From: Bog-473 sp035534235
Lineage (GTDB): Bacteria; Actinomycetota; Acidimicrobiia; Acidimicrobiales; RAAP-2
Assembly (NCBI GenBank): GCA_035534235.1
Contig: DATLSH010000035.1
Location: 1-64,000 of the forward strand
DNA length: 64,000 nucleotides
Reading direction: 5' to 3'
Under the pieces are notes generated by a model, which was given only the letters and a program-made list of their open reading frames with translations, was not told where the DNA came from and searched no databases. Position 1 is the first letter of the stretch. The number at the start of each line of letters is the position of its first letter. The translations under genes were made by a program, and so were the position numbers. This document shows, piece after piece, positions 51,525 to 60,037 of the stretch.

Positions 51525-52505
51525 ATGACAGGCGTGTCCTCCCACACCCGACGCCACGGTGGCCTCCGTTTCGTGCTCCCCGGCAGCCTGCTGGCGGCCG
51601 CCGCACTGGGCACGCTGACGCTGTTCTTCCCGGGTGCTGGTGCCGACGGGCAGACGGTGTCGGCCCGGGTGTCGCACACATCGGTTCCGCCCAAGGCGTG
51701 CGGCACGGTGAACCTCAAGGGTGTCAGTGCCACCCCCGACTCGGGCAACCCGTTCACGTCGAAGAACCTGACGTGCCGCGACGGCCAGATCGTGAGCTAC
51801 GGCGACAGCGCCATCACCTACACCAACCCGCCCTCCGCCTACGTGGCCGCGGGCCGGCAACTGTTCGCCCAGACCTGCTCGAGTTGCCACGGCAACGAGG
51901 CCAACGGCGTGGCCCCCGACGGCCGGGCCTCCATCGGGCCCAACATGCAGGGCGTCGGCGCGGCCACCGTCTTCTTCTGGGTCAGCACGGGCCGGATGCC
52001 GGCCGCCGACATCAAGGCCGTGGAGGCGGAGCGCCGGCCGACCCGGCTGACCACCAAGGATGCGCTGGAGCTGGCCGCCTACGTGAACTCCCTCGACCCG
52101 GCGGTGCCCGCCGTACCAACGCCGAACCTGTCTGGCGCCGACCTCTCGGTCGGATCCGACCTCTTCTCGCTCGACTGCGCGGCCTGTCACACCATCACCG
52201 GTGCCGGTGATGCCCTGGCCTTCAACACCAATGCCCCGTCCATTCAGAACCGGACGGTCACCGCTCAGCAGGTGGCCGCGGCCATGCGCATCGGCCCGGC
52301 CAACATGCCCCGGTTCTCCGGGAACCTCTCAGACGCCCAGGTGCGCGACGTGGTGGCGTACGTGACCGAGCAGATTCAACATCCCGCCAACCCCGGTGGT
52401 GCCGGGCTCGGAGGTGTCGGCCCCGTTGCCGAAGGCTTCGTCGCCCTCCTCATCGGGGTCGGCGGCCTGGCCCTCATCTGCTTCTGGATCGGAGAGCGGT
52501 CGTGA
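51525..52505 (+). CDS. qcrC: diheme cytochrome c subunit of the bcc complex
   Basis: QcrC carries two c-type hemes and passes electrons straight to the aa3 oxidase in the actinobacterial supercomplex. The heme-binding motifs are CSSCH and CAACH, with distal Met candidates in GRMPAADI and NMPRFSG. A signal-anchor helix at about residues 15-40 and a C-terminal helix (EGFVALLIGVGGLALICFWI) hold it in the membrane. Length is 326. It starts immediately after the ctaE stop. Confidence 0.93.
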   Translation: MTGVSSHTRRHGGLRFVLPGSLLAAAALGTLTLFFPGAGADGQTVSARVSHTSVPPKACGTVNLKGVSATPDSGNPFTSKNLTCRDGQIVSYGDSAITYTNPPSAYVAAGRQLFAQTCSSCHGNEANGVAPDGRASIGPNMQGVGAATVFFWVSTGRMPAADIKAVEAERRPTRLTTKDALELAAYVNSLDPAVPAVPTPNLSGADLSVGSDLFSLDCAACHTITGAGDALAFNTNAPSIQNRTVTAQQVAAAMRIGPANMPRFSGNLSDAQVRDVVAYVTEQIQHPANPGGAGLGGVGPVAEGFVALLIGVGGLALICFWIGERS

Positions 52506-53452
52506 GCGACTCCGACCACCAGGCCTCGCGCACCAGGGTGCCGATGCCCATCGCCACGCTGAACGACCCGCACATGGGCGACGCTGCCAAGAACCCGGGC
52601 CGGATTGAGGTCCTGGTGGCGCTCATCTTCGTGGTGGCCATCATCGCGCTGGCCGGCTTCGGGGCCGCCTACTGGCAGAACTGGAGCCCGTGGATCATCG
52701 GCGGCACCATGGGCGCCGGACTTTTCCTCCTCGGCTTCGGGCTGACCGCCTGGGGCAAGTACCTGATGCCGCAGGGCCCCTTCGTCGAGGAGCGCCACGT
52801 CCTGGCGTCGTCGGCTGACGAACGCGACTCCCTGGCGGCCGCCCTGGTCGAGCGCTCAGCCGTCGTGGTCAAGCGGCGCCGGGTGCTGGGCGGGCTTTTC
52901 GCACTCGGATCGGGCATCTTCGGGATAGTGGCCCTCTTCCCCCTCCTGCGCTCGCTGGGCCCCGTGCCCGGCAACTCCTTTGAGGTGACCGATTGGCGCA
53001 AGGGGTCGCTCCTGGTCGACTCCAACGGGCGGCCGGTGCACAAGGACACCATGGTGCCGGGCGGGATCCTGACGGTCTACCCCAAGGGTCAGGAGGCCAA
53101 CCCCAGCGGTCAAGCCACCGACCAGACCGTGCTCATCCGGGTGCAGCGCACCGACTTCACGACCCGGCCGGGACGCGAGTCCTGGGCGCCCGAGGGCTAC
53201 GTCGCCTATTCCAAGGTGTGCACCCACCTGGGCTGCCCGGTCGGACTCTACGAGCAGCAGCTGGAGCTGCTCGTGTGCCCGTGCCACCAGTCCATGTTCA
53301 ACGTGCGCAACGGCGCCCAACCCCAGTTCGGACCGGCGCCCCGGCCCCTGCCGCAACTGCCCCTGGCCATCAACTCCGGCGGATACCTGGTGGCGCAGGG
53401 CGGCTACGACCAGGCCGTCGGCCCCGGCTTCTGGGAGAGGACCACCCGATGA
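52502..53452 (+). CDS. qcrA: Rieske iron-sulfur subunit of the bcc complex
   Basis: The Rieske [2Fe-2S] cluster ligands are CTHLGCPVG and CPCHQSMF. Three transmembrane helices lie in the first half (about residues 37-60, 65-83 and 130-155), as in other actinobacterial QcrA. Length is 316. The GTG overlaps the qcrC stop by four bases and the stop overlaps qcrB. Confidence 0.95.
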   Translation: MSDSDHQASRTRVPMPIATLNDPHMGDAAKNPGRIEVLVALIFVVAIIALAGFGAAYWQNWSPWIIGGTMGAGLFLLGFGLTAWGKYLMPQGPFVEERHVLASSADERDSLAAALVERSAVVVKRRRVLGGLFALGSGIFGIVALFPLLRSLGPVPGNSFEVTDWRKGSLLVDSNGRPVHKDTMVPGGILTVYPKGQEANPSGQATDQTVLIRVQRTDFTTRPGRESWAPEGYVAYSKVCTHLGCPVGLYEQQLELLVCPCHQSMFNVRNGAQPQFGPAPRPLPQLPLAINSGGYLVAQGGYDQAVGPGFWERTTR

Positions 53453-55011
53453 GCGCCGCTCCCGCCAGGACCAAGCGCAACGCCAAGGCAGCCCAGGGCC
53501 CCTTCGGGCGGGTGGGCAATGTCGTCAACGAGCTCGATGACCGCCTCGGCGTCGCCAAGGGCGGCCGGGTCTTCCTGGACAAGATCTTCCCGGACCACTG
53601 GTCCTTCATGTTGGGCGAGATCTCGCTGTACTCGTTCGTCGTCATCATGGTCACCGGCGTCTTCCTGTCCCTCTACTTCGTACCGTCGACGAACGCGGTC
53701 ATCTACCACGGCTCCTACGCTCCGCTGCGGGGGCAGACGATGTCCGAGGCCTACGAATCGACGGTGCGCATCTCCCTCAACGTCCGCGGTGGCCTCCTCG
53801 TCCGCCAAATGCACCACTGGGCGGCCGACATCTTCACCGGATCGATTGTGGTGCACATGGCCCGGATCTTCTTCACCGGTGCGTTCCGCAAGCCTCGCGA
53901 GCTCAACTGGACCATCGGCATCATCATGCTGATCCTGGCCATCTTCGAGGGCTTCATCGGCTACTCACTGCCCGACGACCTGATCTCGGGCACCGGCCTG
54001 CGTATCGGCTACTCCATCGCCGAGTCGATCCCCGTGGTCGGGAGCTACCTGACCACATTCCTGTGGGGTGGGACCTTCCCCGGCGACATCATCATCCCCC
54101 GCTTCTACATCATCCACGTCCTGATCATCCCGCTCATCCTGGCCGGTCTCATCGCCACCCACCTCGGCCTCCTGGTGCGCCAGAAGCACACCCAATTCAA
54201 GGGCGAGGGCCGCACCGAGAACAACGTGGTCGGCTCGCCGATGTTCCCGACCTTCATGGCCAAGACCACCGGCTTCCTCTTCATGGTGGCCGCCGCCTCG
54301 GCACTCCTGGGAGCATTCGCCCAGATAAACCCCATCTGGCAGTTCGGCTCCTACGACCCTTCCAAGATCTCCTACGCCGTCCAACCGGACTGGTACATGG
54401 GATGGCTCGACGGCGCGCTCCGCATCATGCCGTCATGGGAGTTCGCCGGGTTCGGGCACACCATCCCGCTGGAGGTCTTCCTCCCCGCCGTGGTCTTCCC
54501 CGGCCTCATCTTCAACATTTGCTTCCTGTGGCCGGCCCTGGAACGGCGGATGACCGGTGACGTGGCCCTGCACAACCTGCTGGACCGCCCGCGGGACCGC
54601 CCCAAGCGCACCGCCGCCGGTGCCTCGCTGTTCGCACTCCTCTTCACCCTGTTCGCCGCCAGTTCGACCGACGTGCTGGCCAACTACTTCCACGTGTCGC
54701 TCAACGTCGTGCTGTGGTTCTTCCGCTTCGCCACCGTCATCGTCCCCATCATTGTGGCCTTCGTCACCTACCAGCTCTGCGTGGAGATGCAGGGGGTCCA
54801 CGGCATCGGGAAGCGCAAGCGCGCCCTCATTGTGCACCGCTCGTCCGCCGGCGAGTACTCCACGGTCACCTCCGACCTGCGACCCGACGACGAGCGCACC
54901 GAACTGCACCCCGAGCCGGTCCCGGTCCGCATCGACATCGAGCCACTGAGGGCGGGGTCGTCGGCCGCATCCGAGAGTTCGCCCACCGGCGTGCGGCAGG
55001 TCAACCGCTGA
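53449..55011 (+). CDS. qcrB: cytochrome b subunit of the bcc complex
   Basis: QcrB oxidises menaquinol. The heme b region contains RQMHHWAADIFTGSIVVHMAR and the second His pair in IIHVLIIPLILAGLIATHLG; quinol-site elements follow with PDWYMGWLDGALRIMPSWEF. From ATG 53449 it has 520 residues including a polar C-terminal tail of about 60. The ATG overlaps the qcrA stop. Confidence 0.95.
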   Translation: MSAAPARTKRNAKAAQGPFGRVGNVVNELDDRLGVAKGGRVFLDKIFPDHWSFMLGEISLYSFVVIMVTGVFLSLYFVPSTNAVIYHGSYAPLRGQTMSEAYESTVRISLNVRGGLLVRQMHHWAADIFTGSIVVHMARIFFTGAFRKPRELNWTIGIIMLILAIFEGFIGYSLPDDLISGTGLRIGYSIAESIPVVGSYLTTFLWGGTFPGDIIIPRFYIIHVLIIPLILAGLIATHLGLLVRQKHTQFKGEGRTENNVVGSPMFPTFMAKTTGFLFMVAAASALLGAFAQINPIWQFGSYDPSKISYAVQPDWYMGWLDGALRIMPSWEFAGFGHTIPLEVFLPAVVFPGLIFNICFLWPALERRMTGDVALHNLLDRPRDRPKRTAAGASLFALLFTLFAASSTDVLANYFHVSLNVVLWFFRFATVIVPIIVAFVTYQLCVEMQGVHGIGKRKRALIVHRSSAGEYSTVTSDLRPDDERTELHPEPVPVRIDIEPLRAGSSAASESSPTGVRQVNR

Positions 55012-55074
55012 CCCAACCGGTGGACCGGGTCGGCCACGCACTGACTGCGGCGCCCCCATTCACAGGCTCCGGAT

Positions 55075-56082
55075 TCAGCCAGCACCCGTCTGCAGCGCAA
55101 GGGCCGGGTCCCCGGTCGGGGTGAGCGCCGCCTGCAGTTGCGAGGCGGTGGTCCCCGGGGAAGAGAACACCGCGTCCAGAAAGCGGACGGTGTCATCCCG
55201 CATGGTGACCTCGGCCGCACCGGGCCCGATGAAGGTGGTCAGGTGGTCGCCCCCGGCCAGGGTCAGCAGGGCCTTCGGCATCTCCGCCGCCTGGAACACC
55301 GCCAGCGAGCGGCTCAGCAGCCCGTACTCGTCCGCCGTGCCCACGGCCACCAGCAGGGCACCCTGGAAGGGAGCGCCCCAAGGCCCCTCGAGGCCCGCCG
55401 GGATCTCGCCGGACAGGGAAACGTAGGCCCGCACGCGGGGGTCGTGGTACTGGGGATTGAGCGCCATGAGCGCGACGTCCGTGCCGCCGTCACTGTGCCC
55501 GGCCACGGCGATCCGGGCGGTGTCGACGGGCCCGGCCACCCCGCCCAGTAGCGAGGTGATGACGAAGGACATGTCCCCCGCCTGTTGCGGGTAGTCGCTG
55601 ATCGGCGCGCCGGGCAGCGTGCTGGCCGAGTCCGGAAAGGTTGGTGCAGCCACGAGGAATCCCGCCGCGGCCCACGTATCAAGCAGGGACTCGTACACCT
55701 CAGGGTTGCTGTTCCACCCATGGGCGAACACGACGAGCGGGAGCGGGCCCCCCAGGCCGAGGGGGCGACGGATGACCGTGACCAGCGTGCGCCCGGAGTG
55801 CCCCGGGACGTTGCCCCGCGCCGGGGTGTCGCGACTCGGATCGGACAGGGTGATGCTCTCGCCCACAATCCGGAAGGGCGGTCGCGGGGCGCTTGTCGTG
55901 GTGGTGTTGGTCGCCGCGCCACCCTGCCGGGGGGAAGACCGCCCTGGGGTCGCCGGCGCGGGTCGCGAGTGGACGGGGAGGGCGAGGGCGTACAGGACAA
56001 GGCCCAAGATACCCAGCGCCCCGATGCCGATCCAGACCTTCCTCCGGAGGGAAACGGGCGCTGAAGCGATTGTCCAGTTCAA
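55075..56082 (-). CDS. exported alpha/beta hydrolase
   Basis: After an N-terminal helix (VWIGIGALGILGLVLYALAL) the protein has a Thr-rich linker and an alpha/beta-hydrolase domain: LPLVVFAHGWNSNPEVYESL (oxyanion region), nucleophile elbow AVAGHSDGGTDVAL, and a late GDHLTTF for the catalytic His. It resembles chlorophyllase/dienelactone-hydrolase-like lipases; the substrate is unknown. The first supported start is TTG 56082 (335 residues), because longer frames run into the divergent gene; this start is uncertain. Confidence 0.65.
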   Translation of the reverse strand: MNWTIASAPVSLRRKVWIGIGALGILGLVLYALALPVHSRPAPATPGRSSPRQGGAATNTTTTSAPRPPFRIVGESITLSDPSRDTPARGNVPGHSGRTLVTVIRRPLGLGGPLPLVVFAHGWNSNPEVYESLLDTWAAAGFLVAAPTFPDSASTLPGAPISDYPQQAGDMSFVITSLLGGVAGPVDTARIAVAGHSDGGTDVALMALNPQYHDPRVRAYVSLSGEIPAGLEGPWGAPFQGALLVAVGTADEYGLLSRSLAVFQAAEMPKALLTLAGGDHLTTFIGPGAAEVTMRDDTVRFLDAVFSSPGTTASQLQAALTPTGDPALALQTGAG

Positions 56083-56170
56083 TGGGGACCCGACTCTCCG
56101 GTGGCTGGGGAAAAGTCTACTGTGGGCCGTACTCGCTGTACCCGTGGCGTATGACGCCGATCTCCCCTCC

Positions 56171-57142
56171 ATGCCACGAAGACCGATGAACCGATCCCCT
56201 CGCAAAGCGTTCCTGTGGTCGGTCCTCGGCCCGTTGGCGCTCACCGCTTCTGCATGTGCCGGGCCGTTCCGGGGAGCCGCGCCCATCACGACCACGGTGC
56301 CCCCGACGACCACCACGACGGAGGCGCCGACCACGACGGTTCCGGTGCAACCGGGTTGGACACCGATCGCCACCGGCCCCAACGGCGTCATCACCGACCA
56401 GCGGAACGTCACGGTGCCGACCGGCCGGGTCATGACGGTGGTCCGCTTCCGGGCCGGGCAGATCCTGTTCAATCTGCACATCGGCAGCCAGGACCCGCCT
56501 GTGGGGAAAGTGATCCTCGGCCCCGAGTCCCTCTCCTACGTGAGCATGCCCGAGGTGTCGAACCTCCTGGCTGCGTTCAACGGGGGCTTCAAGGTCAATG
56601 CCGCCGCAGGAGGGGTGCAAGTCGACGGGCAGGTGCTTGCCCCGCTGACGACAGGCTTCGCCAGCTTCGTAATCGACGCCAACGGCTCGGGTCGCCTCGG
56701 CGTGTGGGGGTCCACTGTGCCGGTGCCCGGGGAACAGGTTTCCAGCGTCCGCCAGAACCTCATTCCCCTGATTGTGGGGGGGCAGATCAGCTCCCAGATC
56801 GGCAATCTCTCGCAGTGGGGATCGACCCTGCACGGGGTTGCCGCCCCGGCGCGCAGCGCCCTCGGCGAAGATGCGGCAGGCAACATCCTTTATGCCGGCA
56901 GCGCATCCGCCCTCCCGATCGACCTCGCCACCGCGCTGTCGGACGACGGAGCCACCGTGGCCATGCAGCTCGACATCAACCCGGAGTGGGTGCAGTGCGA
57001 CGTGGCCACCACGCCGGGAGGCGCCCTGGCGGCCGCCGTGCCGGGCCAGAACCGCGGGCCCAATCAGTACCTGGTGGGCTGGACCCGTGATTTCGTCACA
57101 GTGCTCAACGCTGCTGTGGCCCCGAGCACGGCTCCGGGGTGA
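56171..57142 (+). CDS. secreted phosphodiester glycosidase (NAGPA) domain protein
   Basis: A signal sequence ends near ALTASACAG (weak lipobox), followed by a Thr/Pro-rich linker of about 30 residues and a NAGPA-type domain. The domain shows AAFNGGFKVNAAAGG and LDINPEW, the usual landmarks. In animals NAGPA uncovers mannose-6-phosphate; in bacteria related proteins are thought to cleave sugar-phosphate diesters in cell-wall polymers, so a wall-polysaccharide role is inferred. ATG 56171 or 56186 can start it. Confidence 0.7.
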   Translation: MPRRPMNRSPRKAFLWSVLGPLALTASACAGPFRGAAPITTTVPPTTTTTEAPTTTVPVQPGWTPIATGPNGVITDQRNVTVPTGRVMTVVRFRAGQILFNLHIGSQDPPVGKVILGPESLSYVSMPEVSNLLAAFNGGFKVNAAAGGVQVDGQVLAPLTTGFASFVIDANGSGRLGVWGSTVPVPGEQVSSVRQNLIPLIVGGQISSQIGNLSQWGSTLHGVAAPARSALGEDAAGNILYAGSASALPIDLATALSDDGATVAMQLDINPEWVQCDVATTPGGALAAAVPGQNRGPNQYLVGWTRDFVTVLNAAVAPSTAPG

Positions 57143-57182
57143 CTCCCGCACCCGCCCTTGGCCGTGCGGACAGAATGGTGCG

Positions 57183-57599
57183 GTGACTGCCTGGGACTGC
57201 CCGAAGTGCGGACGCCGATTCAGCCGGGTCGGGCAGTCGCACGAGTGTGCGCCGGCCATGTCACTGGAGGAGTACTTCTCGACCGGCCCCGAGCGCGAAC
57301 GTCCCATCTTCAAGGAGGTGATGCGGCATCTCGACACTGTCGGGCCGGTCCATGTGGAGCCCGTCTCGGTCGGCATCTTCCTCAAACGCGCCCGGTCGTT
57401 CGCGCAGCTGAGGCCGATGCTGCGTTGGGTGGCGCTCTCGTTCTCGCTCTCACATCCGGTGCAGCATCCGAGGATCACCAAGAAGGTGCAGACCTACGGG
57501 GGCCGTTACTTCCACGTGGCCAACCTGCGGGGTCCCGAAGACCTCGATGACCGGCTCCGCGGGTGGCTCACCGAGGCATATCTGCAAGCACCGGATTGA
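57183..57599 (+). CDS. DUF5655 protein with N-terminal zinc knuckle
   Basis: The first 20 residues contain CPKCGRRFSRVGQSHEC, a small zinc-finger-like element. The remainder is the DUF5655 fold: LEEYFSTGPERERPIFKEVM, GPVHVEPVSVGIFLKRARSF, WVALSFSLSHPV, YFHVANLRGPEDLDD. DUF5655 has no established function; it appears in putative nucleic-acid transport or restriction-linked proteins. The GTG at 57183 is the only good start. Length is 138. Confidence 0.7.
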   Translation: MTAWDCPKCGRRFSRVGQSHECAPAMSLEEYFSTGPERERPIFKEVMRHLDTVGPVHVEPVSVGIFLKRARSFAQLRPMLRWVALSFSLSHPVQHPRITKKVQTYGGRYFHVANLRGPEDLDDRLRGWLTEAYLQAPD

Positions 57600-57627
57600 T
57601 GGCGATTGAGAAGAGAAGGTGGCTGGC

Positions 57628-58053
57628 ATGACTGACGAAGTTGAAGCGGGAACCACCACCGAGTTGGCGCCGGGAGTGGTACGCGGGGTGGGGCGCTATG
57701 CCATGGGGAACGCCGGGGACGAGCTCTTTGGCGTGACCCGCCGCTGCCGTCATCTGCGCGCCGACTTCGCCGATGGCTCCATTGACGAGAAGGCTCCTCG
57801 GTATCCCCTGGCACGGGGCGAAGTACGGCGTCACGTCGGGCCGAATGACCCCCGGGCCCCAGGGTGTCTTCGCCAAGATCCCTGGATTCAGTGCCGGCTT
57901 CCGATTGTTGACCGGGGTCTCTCCCCCTGGCCGGACCGAGGTGACCGGGCGGGACGGACGGGTCCTCGTGCGCGAGCAGCGGGACCGATCCGAGCCCTGG
58001 CCTGCGCCCTGGCGCAAGGCCGACGGTCACGGGCCGCGCCTACCATCGGTTGC
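57628..58053 (+). pseudogene. frameshifted Rieske [2Fe-2S] domain protein
   Basis: From ATG 57628 the frame encodes a Rieske domain start with RRCRHLRADFADGSIDEK (ligands Cys40, His42). After 57792 the homology continues only in another frame, 57794 onward, as IPWHGAKYGVTSGRMTPGPQ and then VFAKIPGFSAGF. Two bases are missing net between the blocks, and the second-motif Cys that should precede PWH is lost with them. The family (about 110-130 residues) uses both Cys-x-His and Cys-x-x-His to hold the cluster, so the product cannot be functional as written. A sequencing or assembly error of two bases is the alternative. Confidence 0.65.
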
Positions 58054-58203
58054 GTGCAGATCCTGTGCGCCGGGTGCGGCTGTCTTGTCGATGCGGGAGT
58101 CCGGATAGCCGCCTGTGGGGACCCGGAATGCTGCTGTCGGGGGCTGCCGCAGCGTGCAGGCGATCCTGAATCCAAAGAGCCCGGCGCCGGGCCTACCTCC
58201 TGA
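58054..58203 (+). CDS. 49-residue Cys-rich mini-protein
   Basis: From GTG 58054 the product begins MQILCAGCGCLVDAGVRIAA and continues CGDPECCC before an acidic tail. Seven Cys in the first 30 residues in a CxxCxC...C...CCC pattern suggest zinc or Fe-S binding. I recall similar CAGCGC small proteins in actinobacteria, without known function. It starts after the Rieske remnant and its last 11 bases overlap the convergent lipoprotein gene. Confidence 0.5.
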   Translation: MQILCAGCGCLVDAGVRIAACGDPECCCRGLPQRAGDPESKEPGAGPTS

Positions 58204-58699
58204 GGACGTCGCTCGGAGGCAGAAAGCTCAGGGTTACGGCATGGCCGGCGACCGCCAGCGACATCGGCGTGCCGACCGGGATGGCCCGGGCAGGCCCCGA
58301 GAGGAGTTGCGCCGCCCAGGCCGGGTCAGATTCTGCGGTGATACGTCCACTGGCGGCGTAGGCCCCGGCTGCGGTGGCACGGAGCATGGTGACGCTGAAG
58401 TCGACCGTGCCGATCGGTGCGTTCGCCGTCGAGCAGGTGGGGCAGGCCACCAGGTCCGGACCACTGAAGCGCGATTTCCCGTCGGCCCGGATGTAAAGGG
58501 CACCACCGTCGGCGGTCCCGGCCACGTAGGAGCCGGCCACGGTTGAGAAGCTGGGCGGCATCGTCGAGGTCGAGATCGCCGTCCGGCTCGGTGTGGCGTC
58601 CCCGTGCGGTGTTCCCGGCGCCGCACAGGCGGCGGTCGCCGTCATGAGCAGGGAGAGCAGGCTGAGCGGGACGAACGAGCGGGGCCGGGCAGCGGTCAC
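58193..58699 (-). CDS. predicted secreted lipoprotein of unknown function
   Basis: A signal peptide (FVPLSLLSLLMTATAAC) ends in a lipobox-like Cys. The mature part of about 140 residues is Ala/Thr/Gly-rich with the segments YVAGTADGGALYIRADGKSRF and LVACPTCSTANAPIG, whose CPTC pair may form a disulfide. I do not recognise the family. The GTG lies six bases after a TAGGAT box (58706-58711) on the minus strand, so its mRNA may be leaderless. It is divergent from the ArsR-like gene. Confidence 0.6.
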   Translation of the reverse strand: MTAARPRSFVPLSLLSLLMTATAACAAPGTPHGDATPSRTAISTSTMPPSFSTVAGSYVAGTADGGALYIRADGKSRFSGPDLVACPTCSTANAPIGTVDFSVTMLRATAAGAYAASGRITAESDPAWAAQLLSGPARAIPVGTPMSLAVAGHAVTLSFLPPSDVLRR

Positions 58700-58705
58700 G
58701 GATCG

Positions 58706-58711
58706 ATCCTA
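58706..58711 (-). promoter_or_regulatory. -10 box TAGGAT of the lipoprotein gene
   Basis: On the minus strand TAGGAT is followed after six bases by GTG 58699. No ribosome-binding site or clear -35 is seen. Confidence 0.4.
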
Positions 58712-58737
58712 CGGGTGGGATCCCGGCGGGGCGGGGC

Positions 58738-58767
58738 TTGACATGTGACTGAATGGTCACCTATATT
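58738..58767 (+). promoter_or_regulatory. promoter TTGACA-N18-TATATT of the ArsR-like gene
   Basis: A perfect -35 (58738-58743) and a near-consensus -10 (58762-58767) are spaced by 18 bases. The start expected six to seven bases later coincides with GTG 58774. This is the clearest promoter in the window. Confidence 0.75.
58745..58760 (+). promoter_or_regulatory. operator-like palindrome inside the ArsR promoter spacer
   Basis: GTGAC-TGAATG-GTCAC is a perfect inverted repeat with 5-bp arms that fills the spacer between -35 and -10. A dimeric winged-helix protein bound here would exclude RNA polymerase. The adjacent ArsR-domain protein is the natural ligand. Confidence 0.6.
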
Positions 58768-58773
58768 GACGGG

Positions 58774-59526
58774 GTGGACGCGGTGTTCAAGGCGCTGGCC
58801 GATCCGACCCGGCGGAGCTTGCTGGACGAGCTCTTCCGACAGGACGGCCAGACGTTGAGCATGCTGGAGGAGCGCTTCTCCATGACCCGCTTCGGTGTCA
58901 TGAAGCACCTCCGGCAACTGGAGGACGCCGGTTTGGTGGTGACGAGGCGGCGCGGTCGCCAGAAACTCCACTTCCTCAACCCGGTACCGGTCCGACTGGT
59001 CCACGACCGGTGGGTGAGCAAGTACGCGGAGCCCTGGGTGGCAGGTCTGAGCGAAATCAAACAACGATTGGAGAGACCGATGGAGAAGGTATACGAGATC
59101 TACATCCACACCACGCCCGAGCGCCTGTGGGAGGCCATCACCGACCCCGAGATCAGACGGAGGTACAACTTCGGTGCCGCCGTAACCTCCGACTGGAAGA
59201 TCGGATCCCGACTTGAGCTAAGTGTGGCGGAGGCGGGCATGCTCCTCGGGGAGGGTGAGGTTCTCGCAATCGATCCCCCCCGCCGCCTGGTGCACACCAT
59301 GGTGGCGCTGTGGAGTGATGAGGTGAAGAGCGAAGGTACCTCCCGGGTGACCTGGGAGATCGTCCAGATTGAGGATTCGTGCCAGTTGACCGTGACCCAT
59401 GATCAGTTGCGTGACGGGGCCAACGATCAGCTCTTCGGGGGCTGGCCCATGATCCTCTCGGGCCTCAAGACGTGGTTGGAGACCGGTGAACTGCTCACGA
59501 CCCCGGGATCCCTGATGTACCGCTGA
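58774..59526 (+). CDS. ArsR-type regulator fused to an SRPBCC (AHSA1-like) domain
   Basis: Residues 1-85 form an ArsR winged helix (VFKALADPTRRSLLDELF, then SMTRFGVMKHLRQLEDAGLV) without the usual metal-binding Cys. Residues about 105-245 form an AHSA1/START-like SRPBCC domain (EIYIHTTPERLWEAITDPE, GEVLAIDPPRRLVHTM, TVTHDQL, GGWPMILSGLKTWLE), a ligand-binding cavity. The fusion suggests a one-component sensor of a hydrophobic molecule. An upstream in-frame ATG at 58753 lies inside the promoter spacer, so GTG 58774, exactly at the predicted transcription start, is taken. Self-repression through the 58745-58760 palindrome is likely. Confidence 0.82.
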   Translation: MDAVFKALADPTRRSLLDELFRQDGQTLSMLEERFSMTRFGVMKHLRQLEDAGLVVTRRRGRQKLHFLNPVPVRLVHDRWVSKYAEPWVAGLSEIKQRLERPMEKVYEIYIHTTPERLWEAITDPEIRRRYNFGAAVTSDWKIGSRLELSVAEAGMLLGEGEVLAIDPPRRLVHTMVALWSDEVKSEGTSRVTWEIVQIEDSCQLTVTHDQLRDGANDQLFGGWPMILSGLKTWLETGELLTTPGSLMYR

Positions 59527-59644
59527 GCACGCCGGCTTCCCGCCGCCGGTGGTTCACGGTTCCCACTGCGCCCGCAGGTCTTGCAGCCAATCGGGGAACT
59601 CCAGCGGCGGATCGGGCAGCGCCGTGGCGCCCTGCCGGGGTGGA

Positions 59645-60037
59645 TCAGACGTGGCCGCCGCGCCGGCTCTCGACGGTGACGCCGGTCAGCGCGGTGAGGA
59701 TCAGCGGCACGCCCAGGAAGATCAGCCACATGCCGAAGACCAGGGCCAGCACGGTGAGGAAGGCGCCCATGCCGAGAACGAACGGCCAGATGGAGGAGCC
59801 AGGGAAGGAGTTGATAACGCCGGCGCCCTCGGCGATGGAGGCGTCGTCCCGATCTTCCAACCGGTGGCCCATCCGCCGGTGCCAGAACCAGTAGTAGCTC
59901 CCGGGGAGGAACCCGAGCAGCGAGGTCCCGAGCAGCATCATGCCCCCGCCGTCCTCGTAGCTCCAGAACCAGTAGACGATACCGACGACGCCGAAGAAGA
60001 CGCCCAGGAACAGGAGGAACAGCGCTTCGATCTTCAT
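59645..60037 (-). CDS. ctaF: cytochrome c oxidase subunit 4, actinobacterial type
   Basis: A small membrane subunit of the aa3 oxidase, 130 residues with four helices: LFLLFLGVFFGVVGIVYWFW, a second around GMMLLGTSLLGFLPGSYYWF, then two at the C-terminus. A conserved central WHRRMGHRLEDRDDA loop matches actinobacterial CtaF. The ATG overlaps the stop of ctaD. Confidence 0.85.
   Translation of the reverse strand: MKIEALFLLFLGVFFGVVGIVYWFWSYEDGGGMMLLGTSLLGFLPGSYYWFWHRRMGHRLEDRDDASIAEGAGVINSFPGSSIWPFVLGMGAFLTVLALVFGMWLIFLGVPLILTALTGVTVESRRGGHV

Noticed and set aside
59530..59644. Protein-like minus-strand reading (LEFPDWLQDLRAQWEP) right after ctaF
   Set aside because: No ATG, GTG or TTG precedes it in frame before an upstream stop codon, so I cannot support a gene.
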